DNA of 15,095 bases from Bacillota bacterium. GTDB lineage: Bacteria > Bacillota > Clostridia > Clostridiales > Clostridiaceae. Location: positions 1 through 15,095 of the forward strand of contig JAEWQX010000116.1 of the NCBI GenBank assembly GCA_023399035.1. The letters are read 5' to 3'. The position numbers and the translations under genes were made by a program. Below the pieces are notes generated by a model that saw only the letters and a list, made by a program, of their open reading frames with translations, searched no databases and was not told the DNA's origin. Of the stretch, positions 7,701-14,953 are shown in pieces (position 1 is the stretch's first letter; each line of letters starts with the position of its first letter).

Positions 7701-10700
7701 AGAGCAAACACAAAGGACGCTGAAAGTGGTGAATACCATCCTGAGAGAACTACAATTCTTAAGGAACTGGATAATGCTCAGAAATTATTAAATGACAAGG
7801 AAGTATCTACAAAGATAACTACTCTTGATGCAGCAATAAGAACTGATAATATAGGGCCGTCATTAGGAATGGAAAATTCTTATCAATCTCTTGGTGCAGT
7901 TGCAAGACCTAATGGAGAAAAAGCTCAAGAAAAAGATAGGATAACTGTTTATATGGGATCATCTGATCCAAATACAAGAGTAGATATAGTATTCTTACAG
8001 AATTATGGACTTCCAGGATCGTATCAATCAAAGGTCTATACAATATCACCAGGTGTAACAGATATAGAAATTCCTACTATCATTTCAGCAGACGTTGAAA
8101 AGGGTGGTCAGGTAATGGCTAGAGTTACTCAAGGAAGCACTACTGCTGATATAAAAATACGTTTAAGTGGAGTTGAAGAAATAACTAGACTTAACGTAAA
8201 CAACATGATAAACGATAAATCAAAAGTAGCTGAAACTAAACAAGTAATAAGAACATACATACAGGAATTAAAGAAATATGTAAATGAACTTCCAGGAAAA
8301 TATCCTTCAGAAGTAAGCAGTACAGATAAAATTGATAATATTTATAAGTATGATGAGCAGACATCAGTATTAAATACAACTGATATTGAAGGAGACAGAT
8401 TTACACTTACACTTCCAGCTACAGAAATACTTAAAGGTATTACTTCAGGTTTAAATGGTGATGAAGATAAAGAAGTTGAAAGAGTATATGAAGCACTTTT
8501 AGCATGGGAACAACAAATACAAGTGGGATATGCTAAAAAAGGTGTATTTGAAGAAGTAAAGGACTTTAATGGAGATGGAGTAATAGATAGTTCAGATAAT
8601 GACTATTTCAATGCTAATAAAGCTCCATTGACAAGATTAAATGTAAAATATCAAAGAATGATGATGGGAGCAGCTGCATATGCATCTTCACATCATATAG
8701 GGGTAGGATTCTCCTCATCTTCATACATTCAAGGTGTACCATATAAATTTGATGAAAATGGTGAGGTAATAAATCCTGATGAAGCTAGATTGTATGGACC
8801 ATTAATGGGACATGAAATTGGACATGCAATGGATATTTCAGAAAGATTATACCCAGAAACAAGTAATAACTTGATGGCATCAATAACTTCTACAATGCTT
8901 GATGAAGATAATCCTAAAACTACTAGTGAAATTAAAGCTTTATATGAAAAAGTTACATCTAATACAATTGGGCTTTCTACAAATAGAAATGTAGTACTTG
9001 GAATGTTGTGGCAGCCATACTTAGCTTATGAAGATGATAGCACATATAAAATGCTTCTTAAAAACTTTGATGGAGATATCTCAGATGATTCATATTTCGC
9101 TAAGTTAAATAGAGCATATAGAGAAATGACTGCAGAAGAAAAAGCAAATGGTGATAGAGATCAATACCTTATAAGATTAACATCTAAGGTTGCAGGAAAG
9201 AATTTAGCTAACTTCTATCTGGCACATGGTATAGTTCCTAATGAAACTACTCTTGCATATGTTTCAAAATTCCAAGAGGAAACAAGACCTATACAGTATA
9301 TAAATGATGAAGCAAGAAGAAAGAGAATGGATGGAACTGCTGACATGCAGGAAGGCACTAAACTTAATGCAAACTTTGGAACAGATTCAAAAGGAAATAA
9401 AATCAAGGCTGGATCATATGTAAATTCAAAAGAAATTAAAATTGAATTATCAGTGGACAAGAGTGAAGAAAACATACTTGGATATGAAATATACAGAAAT
9501 GGACTTCCATGTGGATTTATTGAAAGAGATAAGAATAATTCGGTAACAGTCTATACAGATATTGTTGATAATATTAACAACATGGTTACAGAATACAAGG
9601 CTGTTGCATATGACTATAACTTAAATGCAACAAATGAAGTTGAGCTTGGAGCAGTAAAAGTACGTCATGATGGTGGAATTGCTAAAAATAGCATAGAAAT
9701 AACTTCTAACACTATAAGCTTAAATGAAGAACACAATGATATACATGCAGGTTGTGCAAATGAAGATTTAAAACACGCTTTAGATGATGATAACAGCACC
9801 CACTATGAAGGAAGAATGCTTGAAAAGAATGAATATAATTCATCTATTCATGAATCTCAAATGGCACCTGGAAATGATCCATATATAATCCTTGATACAA
9901 CAGAACTAAAGACTCTTGTAGGTATAAAATATACTGCACCAGTTGAAGAAAAAGGATTTATATTTAAGAAAGCGGACCTAGCAGAAGGCACACTTGATAA
10001 GTATAAGATTGAAGTGAGCAGAGATGGAGTAAACTGGACTAAGGCTAAAGAAGGAAAACTTAATATAAGTGCAGATAATCCTAAGGAAACTATATACTTT
10101 GATGCTGAAGGAGTAGAAGGAGGAAAGCAGCTGAATTCTTATAATGCAAGATATGTTAAGATTACTGCTTTAGGAACTAAAAACATTTCAGCAGCTGAAC
10201 TGGAACTTATAACACCTCCAGGAGATAATATTGAAATAGGTGTTTCAACTGATGAAATCAATTATATAAATGGAATAGGATTATTAAAAGAAGATTATGT
10301 TTATCAAAAAGATAATCCAGAAACTAATGATGTGGATGAATTCAGAAAGATTCCAGCAGGTTCAGTAATCATAACTGGAGAATATCGTGGAAATCCAGCA
10401 TTCAATGTTCCATTAGTATTAAATCAGAATGAAGAGCATATAGCAGATAAGTATAATGGTTTATTGTTTGCTGAAATACCTGATAATGGAGATCTTGAAG
10501 AAATATCAAAGGGTAACTGGGTTTACTGGGTAGAACCAGAATACGTTGAACAGTTTAAGAAGGAAAATGAGAAAGTATTTGCTGAGTTATACAGAACAGA
10601 TGCAGCAGATGCATCAGAAGGTGGTCAGAGACTTGTAAGTGATACATTTAGAATTGATGTGCCTGAGACTCTTCCACAAATAAGCTTAAGCAAGGTTTCA

Positions 10701-10778
10701 GGATACAGAGCAGCTGATAACTTAAAGACTATAGAAATAAATAAAGATTTAATAGAAAACATAAATAAAAACAGGTAA
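4725..10778 (+). CDS. Giant secreted M60-type zinc metallopeptidase with dockerin-like, FN3 and carbohydrate-binding-like modules
   Basis: A 2017-residue secreted protein; the GTG start has AGGGGG 8 bases upstream. Residues 1-28 form a signal peptide. Residues 30-165 are an extremely acidic Asp/Glu/Ser tract. Residues 170-330 look like a beta-sandwich, followed by two dockerin-like calcium loops at 336 (DVNEDKTID) and 368 (DLNRDGKIDIAD). Residues 405-560 resemble a discoidin-type module, 565-790 hold two fibronectin III modules and 805-960 another carbohydrate-binding-like module. The peptidase region spans about 1046-1540 with HEIGH at 1363-1367 and Glu1378 in ETSNN, fitting the M60 pattern HEXXH-X(8-28)-E. 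Another FN3-like segment (~1586-1650), an F5/8-type module (~1660-1835) and an uncharacterised tail follow. M60 enzymes cleave mucin-type O-glycoproteins; that substrate is inferred from family knowledge. There is no sortase signal or membrane anchor, so retention at the surface needs a partner, plausibly the product of the next gene. Confidence 0.88.
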   Translation: MKKIISCTLAASIAGTSISTVKPVSVKATDKDLNISESDVQDAVNVEIENTEKIDDESTGEETNKEETNINDSVQDDSSEESLKGEASEENADKDSSADDDSKENADESTSDNENTSDEETSKENTDENAADNEGASAEDSLTEEVEEDADIQDIDGENSDILDAQNNTSSNPVIKGKLELDMNFVMPLVDSDNLDLTIELSHGNDIVKRVDLSKNSTNVSSKKSKAVKLKDKNSKLDSDLDANLDAGLDSEITYKLEKYNFKRQLISEDSENESIYYIKITFEGLEKGIYSLNVLGSGYVETSIDDIDLTDYSKRVKLASSESKTGYNTVFLAGDVNEDKTIDMDDYQIVFEKIGKKISGNDLKKYDLNRDGKIDIADLSIIHENIGKSQENVTIEDTDKIIDVNHINMSSNAVLSGSTISDILVDDNSSVQLSLADGEGPSTENPISLSFDLSGAINRRRSSGIEMEQIVIKSPEDTDDAGAPSAGFITYEDEDGNTHKVEFGNEDIDSHSSESDDLVIDLGTQVAVKQISINVTANRGNKNISQIAKIEFLNNVYKELPKPDMNIPVIKTVETSTEMHDERITISWEPEANVTSYEVKYEKLNENGQSVKTKTLQTNKTELNILDKDIKPYDIYRVSVQALNGEWASGYEEKSDDHPGYDGKPDNVDENFVPSEDYYNGDKGSVTEIQVIPLRLPEVPRNLTTIPGYKSFTVSWEDHRQARDFDVYYRKVGDSQWIKANKELVRAHTYTIPDLEDETTYEVSVTATNHFGTSGMSEIYIASTTSLKEPTVPQYKLINKKTSDNEIGTSHIVNVRNKIDADGWDPSDKNLTVDTQNAVVDGDFSTALKCNDWDMGAYYGADRGSEITFDKEYEIGKVILTKAYQGGYDGYFVRVKVTYWDENGNKNSTFTESIETRTSNGQQYHIAKLDKPIKAKKIKVDTGGGGWQTISELMFYEYDSIEDDIKALYTDSLRVELKPGVIQEDIDKLYERANTKDAESGEYHPERTTILKELDNAQKLLNDKEVSTKITTLDAAIRTDNIGPSLGMENSYQSLGAVARPNGEKAQEKDRITVYMGSSDPNTRVDIVFLQNYGLPGSYQSKVYTISPGVTDIEIPTIISADVEKGGQVMARVTQGSTTADIKIRLSGVEEITRLNVNNMINDKSKVAETKQVIRTYIQELKKYVNELPGKYPSEVSSTDKIDNIYKYDEQTSVLNTTDIEGDRFTLTLPATEILKGITSGLNGDEDKEVERVYEALLAWEQQIQVGYAKKGVFEEVKDFNGDGVIDSSDNDYFNANKAPLTRLNVKYQRMMMGAAAYASSHHIGVGFSSSSYIQGVPYKFDENGEVINPDEARLYGPLMGHEIGHAMDISERLYPETSNNLMASITSTMLDEDNPKTTSEIKALYEKVTSNTIGLSTNRNVVLGMLWQPYLAYEDDSTYKMLLKNFDGDISDDSYFAKLNRAYREMTAEEKANGDRDQYLIRLTSKVAGKNLANFYLAHGIVPNETTLAYVSKFQEETRPIQYINDEARRKRMDGTADMQEGTKLNANFGTDSKGNKIKAGSYVNSKEIKIELSVDKSEENILGYEIYRNGLPCGFIERDKNNSVTVYTDIVDNINNMVTEYKAVAYDYNLNATNEVELGAVKVRHDGGIAKNSIEITSNTISLNEEHNDIHAGCANEDLKHALDDDNSTHYEGRMLEKNEYNSSIHESQMAPGNDPYIILDTTELKTLVGIKYTAPVEEKGFIFKKADLAEGTLDKYKIEVSRDGVNWTKAKEGKLNISADNPKETIYFDAEGVEGGKQLNSYNARYVKITALGTKNISAAELELITPPGDNIEIGVSTDEINYINGIGLLKEDYVYQKDNPETNDVDEFRKIPAGSVIITGEYRGNPAFNVPLVLNQNEEHIADKYNGLLFAEIPDNGDLEEISKGNWVYWVEPEYVEQFKKENEKVFAELYRTDAADASEGGQRLVSDTFRIDVPETLPQISLSKVSGYRAADNLKTIEINKDLIENINKNR

Positions 10779-10792
10779 TTCATGATAACCTT

Positions 10793-10819
10793 AGAAGTGC
10801 AATAATTTATTGCACTTCT
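10793..10819 (+). promoter_or_regulatory. Perfect 13-bp inverted repeat between the protease and anchor genes
   Basis: AGAAGTGCAATAA is followed after one base by its exact reverse complement TTATTGCACTTCT. It lies 14 bases after the protease stop and 23 bases before the anchor start codon. The bases that follow are ATATAAAAAAG rather than a T-run, so it is not a standard intrinsic terminator. An RNA hairpin here could stabilise the 3' end of the protease message, be a processing site, or allow partial termination. Confidence 0.6.
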
Positions 10820-10842
10820 ATATAAAAAAGAAGGAGTGGCAT

Positions 10843-12945
10843 ATGAAAAAAGTTAGATCTAATGTAAAGATGCTAGTTTTAACAGGCGCAATTTCAATGG
10901 CTTTAGCAGGATTTGGAAACAAATATATGACTAATGCTGGACAGTATTTAAATGCAAGTGAAAGCAATATTATATTAAATGTTGAAAAACAGGATAGAGA
11001 TACTGTTAAGATTTATTTAAGTAATGTTTATGATTTAGCAAAATCAATTCAGCTGAGTGTGAAAATAGATGATGGAAATGTTACTTTTAATGATAGTGAG
11101 ATAAAATGGCTTGTTAATACAGATTCGCAGAATACACAAATGCAGTATAAAATTAATGATAACAAAAAAGAAATTGAATTTTTCATAGTTTCTGATGATG
11201 TGATCAATTCAAAGGATGGAATAGTTGAAATATGTGAAATAGATGTATCTAAAAGCAAGTCTATTTTAAATAAGATAGTCAATTATAATAATGGAAGCTA
11301 TAGAATAGTCCCAAATTATGATGACAGAGATGCATATAGTTACGTTACTTATGCTACAAATAAAAGAGTCGGCGGAAATAACATAATTAATGAAAGTGAA
11401 GAAAAACTCACTATAAATACTGATCCTGTTATAAAATTCAGAGATGTATCATCAGTAGTAGGTGATAAAATAGTAATTTCAAAGGGAACAATATTTAAAG
11501 TTAATGATTATGTTGTAGCTTATGATGCTGATGGAAATGAAATTCCTGCTGAAAATGTAACATATAGCGGAAATATAGATAATAAAAAGCCAGGTTCATA
11601 TAATATTGAATGTAAGGCTACAGATTCATATGGGGATAGCTCTATATTAAAAACAACTGTAATTGTTGAAGATGAAACAGGAGAAAATGTTGCTATGCCT
11701 GTTATAACTGGGACAGATATACCTATAGAAATAACAATAGGTGAAAACTTTGATCTTGAAAAAGGCATAACTGCTACAGATTACAGAGGAAGAAAATTAG
11801 AACTGAAGATAACTGGAGATTATGATGTTCAACAGCCTGGAACTTATACTTTAACATATTCTGCAACAGATAGATTTAATAATACTGTAACTGCAACAAG
11901 AATCTTAATAGTTAAAGAAAAAGGAAATGATCAGGAACCAGTTCTTCCACCAGATAATGGTTCAGATAATACACCAGGAAATGGATCAGGAAGCAATACG
12001 CCAGATGATAAATATGATATTCCAGAAGAACTTGAAGAATTAATAATAAATAATATAATACCGGAATCTGGTGATGGTTCGGTTGATTCTCCACTAGTTG
12101 TAACTGCAAGCAAAGATATTGATAGAAGTGGATTTGGAGTATTTATAGGACAATTATCAGATAAGTTCAAAATTAAAGAAGCAGTAATTGCTGAAGATAG
12201 TTCTTATAGAATATTAAAGTTAAGAATGTCAAATAAGAGCTCAAAATATAATTTATTTAACTTATTCAGTTCAGTTAAAAATTCAGATGAAATTCATTTA
12301 CATATAAAAGTTGATAATTCAAGAACTGATTTATTTGATGTTATGGACAGCTTAAAGAGTTATGTTGACTCAACTAATTCAAATGGAACAGGAAGTAACG
12401 GTTCTACTGGAGGAACAGGAAGCAGTGGTTCTTCTGAAAGTTCAGGAAACAACAGTTCAACAGAAGGAACAGGAAGCAATAGTTCTGCTGGAGGATTAGG
12501 AAACAACGGCTCAACAGAAGGAACAGGAAGTAACGGTTATGCTGAGGGTTCAGGAAATAATGGAGCAACAGCAGGAACTGGAAGTAATAGTTCAACAGCA
12601 GGAACTGGAAGTAATAGTTCAACAGGAGGAACAGGAAGCACTGGTTCTGAAACATCAGGAGACAACAGTTCAGATGCAAGCACATATACTGAGAATAGTG
12701 AATATGCAGAAAGAACAGAAGAATCATATGACGAACAGGAAATAATTGATGAATCATCAAATGATGTTGATGAAGTTTATGAAGTAAATTCTGATGAGTC
12801 AGATAAGGAATTAATAAATGAGCCTGAAAGTGTTCAAGAGGATAATGATTCAAAAAGCAATACCGGAATACTTACGGGAGCTATAATTGCTGTATTAGCT
12901 GTAATCGGTGGTTTAGCAGCATTTATCATGAAAGGAAAAAAATAA
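10843..12945 (+). CDS. Membrane-anchored surface protein with cohesin-like module, two bacterial Ig-like domains and Gly/Ser repeat linker
   Basis: A 700-residue exported protein. The ATG at 10843 has AAGGAG 6 bases upstream; an in-frame TTG at 10810 falls inside the hairpin and is rejected. Residues 1-38 form a signal peptide. Residues ~42-170 have the strand pattern of a cohesin (TVKIYLSNVYDLAKSIQLSV, then IEFFIVSDD and DGIVEICEIDV). Residues ~193-275 and ~285-368 are two DUF5011-type Ig-like domains (PGSYNIECKATDSYGD; PGTYTLTYSATDRFNN). A Pro/Gly/Asn linker leads to an unrecognised domain at ~405-512. Residues 515-613 are an 11-copy 9-residue repeat, 614-671 are acidic, and 676-696 are a membrane helix with a KGKK tail. 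No LPXTG precedes the helix; SNTG is the nearest resemblance. Transcription probably continues from the protease gene. The inferred role is a surface scaffold displaying the dockerin-bearing protease; it could instead be an independent adhesin. Confidence 0.75.
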   Translation: MKKVRSNVKMLVLTGAISMALAGFGNKYMTNAGQYLNASESNIILNVEKQDRDTVKIYLSNVYDLAKSIQLSVKIDDGNVTFNDSEIKWLVNTDSQNTQMQYKINDNKKEIEFFIVSDDVINSKDGIVEICEIDVSKSKSILNKIVNYNNGSYRIVPNYDDRDAYSYVTYATNKRVGGNNIINESEEKLTINTDPVIKFRDVSSVVGDKIVISKGTIFKVNDYVVAYDADGNEIPAENVTYSGNIDNKKPGSYNIECKATDSYGDSSILKTTVIVEDETGENVAMPVITGTDIPIEITIGENFDLEKGITATDYRGRKLELKITGDYDVQQPGTYTLTYSATDRFNNTVTATRILIVKEKGNDQEPVLPPDNGSDNTPGNGSGSNTPDDKYDIPEELEELIINNIIPESGDGSVDSPLVVTASKDIDRSGFGVFIGQLSDKFKIKEAVIAEDSSYRILKLRMSNKSSKYNLFNLFSSVKNSDEIHLHIKVDNSRTDLFDVMDSLKSYVDSTNSNGTGSNGSTGGTGSSGSSESSGNNSSTEGTGSNSSAGGLGNNGSTEGTGSNGYAEGSGNNGATAGTGSNSSTAGTGSNSSTGGTGSTGSETSGDNSSDASTYTENSEYAERTEESYDEQEIIDESSNDVDEVYEVNSDESDKELINEPESVQEDNDSKSNTGILTGAIIAVLAVIGGLAAFIMKGKK
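12385..12681 (+). repeat. In-gene tandem repeat, 11 units of 27 bp encoding 9-residue Gly/Ser/Asn/Thr units
   Basis: Eleven consecutive in-phase 27-base units encode variants of GTGSNSSTG, among them GTGSSGSSE, SSGNNSSTE, GLGNNGSTE, GSGNNGATA and GTGSTGSET. The units at 12574-12600 and 12601-12627 differ at a single base, indicating a recent duplication. The outer units are more diverged. The stretch is a flexible, potentially glycosylated spacer between the folded domains and the membrane anchor, and copy number is likely to vary between strains. Confidence 0.9.
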
Positions 12946-12977
12946 GCTGAGATTAAAATTAATATAGGCATATTTTT

Positions 12978-13014
12978 AATAGCTGGACAAAATTTTGTTC
13001 AGCTATTTTTTATT
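12978..13014 (+). terminator. Rho-independent terminator of the anchor gene; insertion target of the intron
   Basis: AATAGCTGGACAAAA pairs with TTTTGTTCAGCTATT with one G-U pair, giving a 15-bp stem followed by TTTTATT. It begins 33 bases after the stop codon. The group II intron starts at the first base after this T-rich tail. Confidence 0.92.
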
Positions 13015-13431
13015 GTGTGCCCAGCATGGGCAACAACTTGACGGTGAAAGTCCGTTGTGGGCTTGGTAGTGGGAACCACTAGACAAGGGCAAGGGTGTCC
13101 ATCGTGAGGTGGAATCTGAAGGAAGCCTAAGGCAAATTCTCGGTCTGAGGAATACGAACTATATATGAGGCTTGCTAAGGACGGACGAGTTTGCAAAACA
13201 AAGTCCAACACTACCCGAATCCCTAGGAGTAAATATAGCAGATATGTGAGAAGAAGGTTGTTGTTCTTACCTGGGGAGATCTGATAGATACGTTGTAAAT
13301 AAAGATGAATTTCAAGTGCAACAACTTACATAGTGATATGTAACTGAACTATCAGAAGTCAGCAGAAGTCATAGTAACTCCGCTTGTCGCGATAGCGGAT
13401 GAAGGACTGAACTTTAAGGAGGTTTTGAAAT

Positions 13432-14835
13432 TTGAAGGTTTCGCAGAATAATCAAGGATTGCAGAAAACTAAATATTTAGGCTCTAGTGCTGAAGATAGA
13501 GTGGAACTTGAAGGTAAGCAAAGAGCGCATAGAAAATTCTCGGCAACTACAAATGGAGAAACAAGTGAATTTCAATATGGCTTATTAGAAAGGATATTAT
13601 CAATAAATAACGTAGTTTCTGCAATGAAAAGAGTTATAGCTAATAAAGGTAGCCATGGAGTTGATGGAATGACAGTTTATGAACTTAAACAATTTCTTAA
13701 TATGAACTGGTCAAATATTAGAGAGAGTATTCTTAATGGTGAGTATAAACCAATGCCGGTTAGAAGAGTGGAAATTCCAAAACCAAATGGAGGAACTAGA
13801 TTATTAGGAATTCCAACAGTTTTGGATAGAGTTATCCAACAGGCAATAGCCTAAGAGCTAAACAATATATATGATAAAAAGTTCTCACAAAATAGCTTTG
13901 GTTTCCGTCCTCGCAGAGATGCAAAAGGGGCAATAAAGAAAGCAGAAAGCTATATAAATGAAGGCTATCGATGGGTTGTAGACATAGACTTAGAGAAATT
14001 CTTTGATAGAGTAAATCATGATATCCTAATGTATAAATTATCGAGGGATATCAATGACAAAAGAGTTCTTAAATTAATAAGAAGATATTTACAATCAGGG
14101 ATAATGATTAATGGTGTTGTAGTAACAAATGAAGAAGGAACTCCACAAGGTGGGCCGTTAAGCCCATTGTTATCTAACATAATGCTAGATGAACTAGATA
14201 AAGAGTTAGAAAAACGAGGTCACAGATTTTGTCGCTATGCGGACGATTGTAATATTTATGTTAAGAGTAAAAGAGCTGGAGAAAGGGTTATGGAAAATAT
14301 AACAACTTTTATTGAAGGCAAACTCAAGTTAAAAGTGAACAAAAATAAAAGTGCAGTTGAGAGACCGTGGAGAAGAAGATTTCTTGGTTTTACACTAAAT
14401 CTAATGTTCGGAAAAGCATGCTCTAGCATATCGAAGCAATCATTAAAGAGACACAAAGAAAAGTTAAGAAATATTCTAAGCAGGTCAAAACCGATTCCTT
14501 TGGAACAAAGGATAAATAAACTTAATCAAGTAAACATAGGTTGGGTTAATTATTATGGTATTGCAAAATGCAAGGGAATATTAGGGCAACTAGACACATG
14601 GATAAGACAAAGATTAAGGATGTGTATATGGAAACAATGGAAAAAGGTAAGAACTAGATATAGAAACCTTAAGAAATTAGGATTAACACATTATCAAGCA
14701 ATAAAATTTGCCAATACCCGTAAAGGATACTGGCGAATAGCTAATAGTGCGATATTAAATACTACACTGACAAATCAATTCTTTACCGACTTAGGCTTGA
14801 AAAGCCTAACGCATCAATATATTAAAATTCATTAG
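13432..14835 (+). pseudogene. ltrA: Group IIC intron-encoded reverse transcriptase/maturase with internal ochre stop
   Basis: The TTG start at 13432 has AAGGAGG 9 bases upstream. The single frame would encode 467 residues, normal for class C, but codon 141 is TAA (13852-13854) in QQAIA-stop-ELNNIYDKKF, where relatives have glutamine (CAA). Otherwise it appears intact: RT motifs GSHGVDGMTV, GIPTVLDRVIQQAIA, NSFGFRPRRD, the first catalytic aspartates in VDIDLEKFFDRVNHD (~183-197), EGTPQGGPLSPLLSN, and YADD at 269-272 with the class C signature YADDCNIYVKS. The thumb/X domain ends in IANTRKG-type sequence (FANTRKGYWR) and GLKSLTHQY. There is no H-N-H endonuclease domain, as expected for class C. 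The product is cut short unless the stop is read through; re-initiation downstream would lose the first catalytic aspartates. The intron RNA may still depend on a maturase made elsewhere. Confidence 0.9.
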
Positions 14836-14843
14836 AACTTAAA

Positions 14844-14880
14844 GAACCGCCGTGTACCAGGCCGGTATGCACGGTGGTGT
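14844..14880 (+). ncRNA. Group II intron domain V catalytic hairpin
   Basis: CCGCCGTG (14847-14854) pairs with CACGGTGG (14870-14877), and TACC with GGTA, leaving a two-base TG bulge at 14868-14869 and an AGGCC loop. The stem and bulge fit domain V and the CGC in CCGCC is the class C triad. The five-base loop is unusual: relatives I recall carry a four-base GNRA-like loop such as GAAC. Confidence 0.8.
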
Positions 14881-14953
14881 GAGAGGACGGAAAACAAAAT
14901 AATTGTTTTCCTCCTACTCGATTGTTAACTGAAAAGAAAGGAGAATGAGTTCA

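Larger units (their letters stand above)
13015..14922 (+). mobile_element. Group IIC (bacterial class C) intron
   Basis: The 5' end GTGTGCCCAGCATGGGC and the run of conserved domain I-III sequence to about 13410 (AAGGGTGTCC, GGAATCTGAAGGAAGC, GGTCTGAGGAA, CTTACCTGGGGAGATCTG, CAGAAGTCAGCAGAAGTCAT) match the Oceanobacillus-type group IIC ribozyme as I remember it. This fills the gene-free stretch 13015-13431. The reverse transcriptase lies in domain IV. Domain V is at 14844-14880 with the CGC triad typical of class C. Domain VI is GGAAAACAA/TTGTTTTCC followed by TCCTACTCGAT, so the 3' end is placed at AT 14921-14922. AGTAAA at 13228-13233 (EBS1) can pair with the last six exon bases TTTATT at 13009-13014 (IBS1, one G-U), supporting the 5' boundary. 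Insertion directly after a terminator hairpin is characteristic of this class. Confidence 0.92.

Noticed and set aside
10793..10819. Inverted repeat as an ordinary intrinsic terminator
   Set aside because: No T-run follows the stem on either strand, and the anchor gene starts 23 bases later without another promoter in view.
12385..12681. Tandem repeat considered as a CRISPR-like array
   Set aside because: The units are contiguous without spacers and lie in frame inside a coding gene.
12404..12853. Long open frame on the minus strand across the repeat region
   Set aside because: It mirrors the Gly/Ser repeat of the + strand gene, is a monotonous Leu/His/Gln-rich sequence, and has no ribosome binding site.
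12847..12945. Classical LPXTG sorting signal
   Set aside because: The proline and leucine are absent; only T-G before the helix agrees.
13432..14835. Reverse transcriptase considered as part of a retron or diversity-generating element
   Set aside because: Class C intron ribozyme sequence surrounds it on both sides, the YADDCNIYV signature matches class C maturases, and no template/variable repeat pair is seen.
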